From NCBI GenBank assembly GCA_049522195.1, contig JBEKOB010000050.1, forward strand, positions 1 through 29,199: a stretch of 29,199 bases of DNA. The letters are read 5' to 3'. The stretch comes from UBA9647 sp049522195. Its GTDB lineage: Bacteria > Bacteroidota > Ignavibacteria > UBA10030. Positions 25,701 to 29,199 of this stretch are shown piece by piece; the first letter of the stretch is position 1; each line of letters starts with the position of its first letter. A program made the translations under genes and the position numbers. The notes under the pieces were generated by a model. It did no database searches. It had not been told where the DNA came from and saw only the letters and a program-made list of their open reading frames with translations.

Positions 25701-27049
25701 AAAAGGTTCTATTGGTTGTCATCGCTGCCATCGCGTTGCTGCAGCTTATGACAGATAGCGTGTATGCGATTCCGGCGTTTGCGCGCAAGTACAAGACAAG
25801 TTGTGCGACGTGCCACAATGGTTTTCCTAAACTCACAGCATTTGGAGAGTCCTTCCGGCGCAACGGCTATCAATTCCCGGGCGGCACAGATGCCGAATTT
25901 GTGAAGGAAGATCCCGTTCCACTCGGTTCAGATGGCTACAAAAAGGCTTTCCCAGACGCGATCTGGCCGGGAAGTCTTCCGGGCACATCCCCGATCTCGC
26001 TGTTCCTCAATGGGGAGATTGACTACAATCCGAAGTACGATCCTGCCGATCCAACGACAGCAGCACGGTTTACTTTCGGCGGACTCGGCAGCAGCATTGA
26101 GGCGGTTGCAGCTGGTACTCTCGGGGACGATCTTTCTTTTTGGGGACACGCTATTTTAAACAGCGACGGTACGCTTGAGTTGAACAGGATGTTCCTGATC
26201 TTCAGCAACCTTCTCGGAGATTCCTACGCGTTCAATGCACGCGTAGGGGTCATTGAGCCAAGCCTCTTTTCGTTCTCAACGCACCGCGCATGGATGGAAG
26301 GGTACTGGATCACCACGCGGCCGTTCAGCAGCGACATGGGATGGTCGTTTGAAGAGACCCAGAAAGGTATTGAACTCAACGGAATGTTATCCGGGCGATT
26401 TGGATACAGTGCCGGCATCGTTGAAGGGTTTGGAGCAGTTCACTCCGACAAAGATTACTACGCACACGTCACATACAAAGTGGGCGGATTGCCTTTGGAT
26501 GGAGTGATGAAGGAGGGTACTACACTCAACAACGCAAAGCCTTACATCGACAATTCATTGACGCTTGGGGCATTTGTCTACTCGGGTGCGGCTATGATCG
26601 GTTCTGATTCCCTCCTCCAGAACAATAGCTTCACTGTCTTCGGCGGAGATGTGAACGCGTTTTACGACCGGTACAACTTGTTTGGAGGGGTAACGATCCG
26701 TACCGACAAGAACCCATTTGTGGGATCTGCCGGCCAATCGGCGAACACGACAACCTGGTTTGGAGAACTCGATGTAACTGTGTTTCCGTGGCTTTTGCCG
26801 GGACTGAGGTATGAAGTTTGGAACGGCCAATCGATGGATCCGGGGTCAGGGCGGGCTGTTTCCTATACCGATTCTCAACTCGTTCCCGGAATCGTTGCTC
26901 TCGTTCGTCCGAACGTGAAACTGACCCTGCGCGCAACTTGGGCCAAGCTTGCCAGCACCTCCACTGATTCAAATGGAAACCCGATCTTCGTTCTCGGACA
27001 GAGCCTGCAACCCGGTCAGGTGCGTCTCCTGATGACCATCGGAATATGA
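25697..27049 (+). CDS. Outer-membrane barrel with one N-terminal c-type heme site
   Basis: The 450-residue product has a signal peptide (about 1-24, ending SVYA) followed by IPAFARKYKTSCATCHNGFPKL. This carries one CxxCH heme-c motif (Cys36, Cys39, His40) in the context typical of porin-like cytochromes of sediment bacteria. From about residue 100 the sequence is made of alternating amphipathic strands with aromatic girdles (FGYSAGIVEGFG, YNLFGGVTIRTD, PGLRYEVWNG) and ends VRLLMTIGI, as expected for a beta-barrel. I infer a trans-outer-membrane protein with a periplasmic heme, able to accept or pass electrons. It is distinct from multi-heme MtrCAB systems. Gene order (receiver, this gene, cupredoxin, oxidoreductase) supports an electron-transfer role. 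Confidence 0.85.
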   Translation: MKKVLLVVIAAIALLQLMTDSVYAIPAFARKYKTSCATCHNGFPKLTAFGESFRRNGYQFPGGTDAEFVKEDPVPLGSDGYKKAFPDAIWPGSLPGTSPISLFLNGEIDYNPKYDPADPTTAARFTFGGLGSSIEAVAAGTLGDDLSFWGHAILNSDGTLELNRMFLIFSNLLGDSYAFNARVGVIEPSLFSFSTHRAWMEGYWITTRPFSSDMGWSFEETQKGIELNGMLSGRFGYSAGIVEGFGAVHSDKDYYAHVTYKVGGLPLDGVMKEGTTLNNAKPYIDNSLTLGAFVYSGAAMIGSDSLLQNNSFTVFGGDVNAFYDRYNLFGGVTIRTDKNPFVGSAGQSANTTTWFGELDVTVFPWLLPGLRYEVWNGQSMDPGSGRAVSYTDSQLVPGIVALVRPNVKLTLRATWAKLASTSTDSNGNPIFVLGQSLQPGQVRLLMTIGI

Positions 27050-27104
27050 GACACGATACGCTGAATGAAATGATGACATCTCAATATCACAAGGAGTAAA
27101 GACC

Positions 27105-27704
27105 ATGAAAACAAAAACCCGTTACTTTCTTACCACTCTTTTTATTGCCGGCTTCGCGATATCTTCTCGGGCAGGTAACATCGTCGGAACCGTGAAGGCG
27201 AAGGGCGTCAAGAACAGCGCTGATGCAATCGTGTATATAGAGAAAATCCCCGGCAAGACCTTCAATGCTCCCAAAGAGCACGCGAAAATGGATCAGAAGA
27301 ATCTCAAGTTTCACCCGCACGTGCTTCCTATTGTCGCAGGTACAACCGTGGACTTTCTGAACAGTGATGACGTGCTTCATAACGTTTTTAGTCCAGACCC
27401 GTGCGCCGACAAGATGAACCTTGGGACGTGGCCAAAAGGACAGACCCGGTCCTACACCTACAAGAACGCCGGATGTGTCACCGTGATGCTCTGCAATGTT
27501 CACCCAGAGATGGAAGCATATGTTTTGGCGCTCGAGACTCCCTACTACGCCGTCAGCGCCGCCGACGGAAAGTACGAGATCAAAGATGTTCCTCCGGGCA
27601 AATACGAACTCAAGATCTGGCATGAGAAACTGAAGGCACAAATCGTCAGCGTCGAAGTCCCGGAAAAGGGGGATGTGACTGTCGATTTCGAAATCCATAA
27701 ATAG
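27105..27704 (+). CDS. Periplasmic cupredoxin-like protein with C-terminal beta-sandwich segment
   Basis: The 199-residue product has a signal peptide (about 1-23). The type-1 copper ligand set is visible: His92 (VLHNVF), Cys130, His133 and Met136 (CNVHPEM), an H..C-x2-H-x2-M pattern. The end (ADGKYEIKDVPPGKYELKIWHEKL) resembles the carboxypeptidase-regulatory-like fold found at the end of methylamine-utilisation-type cupredoxins. Such proteins shuttle single electrons in the periplasm. The gene has an AAGGAG ribosome site, lies 55 bp after the heme-barrel gene and 14 bp before the oxidoreductase gene, and is probably co-transcribed from the sigma-54 promoter. The electron partners are not known. 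Confidence 0.88.
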   Translation: MKTKTRYFLTTLFIAGFAISSRAGNIVGTVKAKGVKNSADAIVYIEKIPGKTFNAPKEHAKMDQKNLKFHPHVLPIVAGTTVDFLNSDDVLHNVFSPDPCADKMNLGTWPKGQTRSYTYKNAGCVTVMLCNVHPEMEAYVLALETPYYAVSAADGKYEIKDVPPGKYELKIWHEKLKAQIVSVEVPEKGDVTVDFEIHK

Positions 27705-27718
27705 TGAAACTGATTCCA

Positions 27719-29199
27719 ATGTCAGAGCAACTGAGATTCGCCAATCTTGAGTGGTTGGATTCCAACTTCCCGTGCATGGCCGCATGTCCCGTACATACGG
27801 AAGCCGGACGCTACGTTGCCCTGATCGAAGAAGGACGCTACCAGGAAGCCTATCACGTGGCCCGCCGTCCGAATCCTTTTGCATCTATCTGTGGCCGAAT
27901 CTGCGCTGCGCCGTGTGAAACCTCGTGCCGCCGGGGCACGATCGACCAGCCGATTGCCATCCGAGCCTTGAAAAGGTTTGTCACGGAACGATTCGGCGTG
28001 GAAAGTATGGTGGATCTTGAGAAGCTGAGAGAGGTGTTCGGCAGGTCAGTCAGAAAAAACGGTATCAAGGTAGCAGTGATTGGCGCTGGACCGAGCGGAC
28101 TCTCTTGCGCTCACGATCTTGCCCTTCTCGGATACAAAGTAACGGTGTTTGAAGCGCAACCTGTCGCCGGTGGAATGTTGCGCCTTGGGATTCCCGAATA
28201 TCGTCTGCCAAGGGAACTCATCCGGCTTGAAATTAATGCAATTCTGAGTCTCGGTGTCGAGCTCAAATTGAATTCGGCAATTGGACGCGATTTTACGTTG
28301 TCGACCCTAAAGAAGGATGGATTTCAGGCGGTCTTTATTGCGATAGGCTCACACAAAAGCCGGGACCTTCGTATCGAAGGGGTCGAATTGGATGGTGTGT
28401 TCCGTGCAGTCGATTTCCTGTTGAATGTCAACCTGGGATTTCGTGTGGATCTTGGACAGAGGGTAATTGTGGTCGGCGGTGGCAATGTCGCGATTGATGC
28501 CGCGCGTACTGCCGCCCGTCAGGAGAAAGTGGAGGTGGGTCACGTGACAGAAGTCGCCGAGGCGCTGGACGTTGCGCGCTCCGCAGTCCGATTCGGTGCA
28601 AAAGAAGTGCACATGGTTTGTCTCGAAGACTGGAACGAGATGCCTGCCTCCAAGGAAGAGATTGGAGAAGCGCTCGAGGAGCGAATCCAGATCCATCCTC
28701 GCGTTGGTCCGAACCGCATTCTCGGGAAGCAAGGAAAAGTGGTCGGGTTTGAGACAATCGACTGTGTTTCCGTTTTTGATGACCAGAAGAAATTCAACCC
28801 CCGCTTTGCCCCCGGTTCAGAACGCGTCATGGAGGCAGACACGATCATCATGGCGATCGGCCAGACATCCGATCTTTCATGGATCTCCCCTGAGGATGGT
28901 GTTCGCATAACACCGCGCAACACAATCGAGGTCAATCCGGCCACGCTTGCGACAAGCGCGCCCGGAATCTACGCCGGGGGCGACGTTTCCTTTGGTCCCC
29001 GCAACGCGATCGATGCCATCGCAAACGGCAAGAAGGCCGCACAATCCATTCATACCCATTTGTCTGGTGCAGCCGCCACCACAGTAGAAGTGGACTTGCA
29101 CGGACGTGACGTTGAAATCATTGTCCAGAACACCCGCACATATCACCGCTTGTGGGGTTATGAGAAGACGCAGCGTGTACCAATTCCATCGCTTCCAAT
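27719..29199 (+). CDS. GltD-like FAD/Fe-S oxidoreductase, 3' end outside the window
   Basis: An open frame of 493 codons runs from the ATG at 27719 to the window edge without a stop; an in-frame TGA just upstream fixes the start. The N-terminal Fe-S segment has Cys19, Cys23, Cys58, Cys62, Cys66 and Cys70 (FPCMAACP; ICGRICAAPCETSC). An FAD-binding GAGPSG (122-127) is followed by the GGMLRLGIPEYRLP signature. A second nucleotide site GGGNVA (253-258) precedes the C-terminal FAD motif (TSAPGIYAGGDVSFGP). This is the layout of the glutamate synthase small subunit and of NfnB-like and other electron-input flavoproteins. No glutamate synthase large subunit gene precedes it. In this operon I infer that it moves electrons between NAD(P)H and an Fe-S or quinone partner rather than making glutamate. 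No ribosome site is evident. Confidence 0.9.
   Translation, partial: MSEQLRFANLEWLDSNFPCMAACPVHTEAGRYVALIEEGRYQEAYHVARRPNPFASICGRICAAPCETSCRRGTIDQPIAIRALKRFVTERFGVESMVDLEKLREVFGRSVRKNGIKVAVIGAGPSGLSCAHDLALLGYKVTVFEAQPVAGGMLRLGIPEYRLPRELIRLEINAILSLGVELKLNSAIGRDFTLSTLKKDGFQAVFIAIGSHKSRDLRIEGVELDGVFRAVDFLLNVNLGFRVDLGQRVIVVGGGNVAIDAARTAARQEKVEVGHVTEVAEALDVARSAVRFGAKEVHMVCLEDWNEMPASKEEIGEALEERIQIHPRVGPNRILGKQGKVVGFETIDCVSVFDDQKKFNPRFAPGSERVMEADTIIMAIGQTSDLSWISPEDGVRITPRNTIEVNPATLATSAPGIYAGGDVSFGPRNAIDAIANGKKAAQSIHTHLSGAAATTVEVDLHGRDVEIIVQNTRTYHRLWGYEKTQRVPIPSLP

Overview
The window looks like chromosomal DNA of a member of the Ignavibacteria / Bacteroidota-Chlorobiota group. The clearest pointers are a secreted protein whose C-terminus carries the 'GQNFPNPFNP' type-A sorting domain of the type IX secretion system, and a short (about 285 residue) Bacteroidota-style primary sigma factor. 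A single-POTRA Omp85 protein and a mono-heme outer-membrane barrel are also present. No rRNA, tRNA, IS element, phage module or CRISPR array was seen.

Positions 1-9300 hold mostly single genes for exported or envelope proteins. These are a T9SS-sorted protein (minus strand), a PAP2 phosphatase, a Pro/Ser/Thr-rich lipoprotein with a 30-bp tandem repeat, an M28 metallopeptidase lacking one expected metal ligand, a SAM methyltransferase, an Omp85-family barrel interrupted by an in-frame TAA, and a YncE-like beta-propeller. Positions 9660-12140 hold an aldo/keto reductase-SDR pair and a six-helix membrane protein. A 1166-residue hybrid histidine kinase with six PAS domains follows, convergent with rpoD.

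Positions 17400-20500 hold two small regulatory loci with clear operators. The first is an XRE regulator translationally coupled to a membrane protein, preceded by a 30-bp inverted repeat. The second is a RelE/HigB-type toxin-antitoxin pair on the minus strand, driven by a perfect TTGACA-17-TATAAT promoter whose spacer and -10 box form a palindrome.

The most interesting region is 21225-29199. A membrane histidine kinase overlaps an NtrC-type sigma-54 activator. Downstream of the activator is a near-perfect sigma-54 promoter (TGGCAC-N5-TTGCA) with a TTGGC-N5-GCCAA dyad about 100 bp upstream. This promoter faces a tightly packed operon: a stand-alone receiver protein, a one-heme outer-membrane barrel, a cupredoxin-like periplasmic protein, and a GltD-like FAD/Fe-S oxidoreductase that runs off the window end. 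I infer a sigma-54-controlled envelope electron-transfer module.

A second layer is a family of dispersed intergenic repeats near 9.5, 12.3, 16.35, 19.75 and 20.65 kb. Two copies share a 13-bp hairpin kept by compensatory changes. Two others have a longer outer stem. Three share a downstream tail, which in two cases ends just before a gene start.
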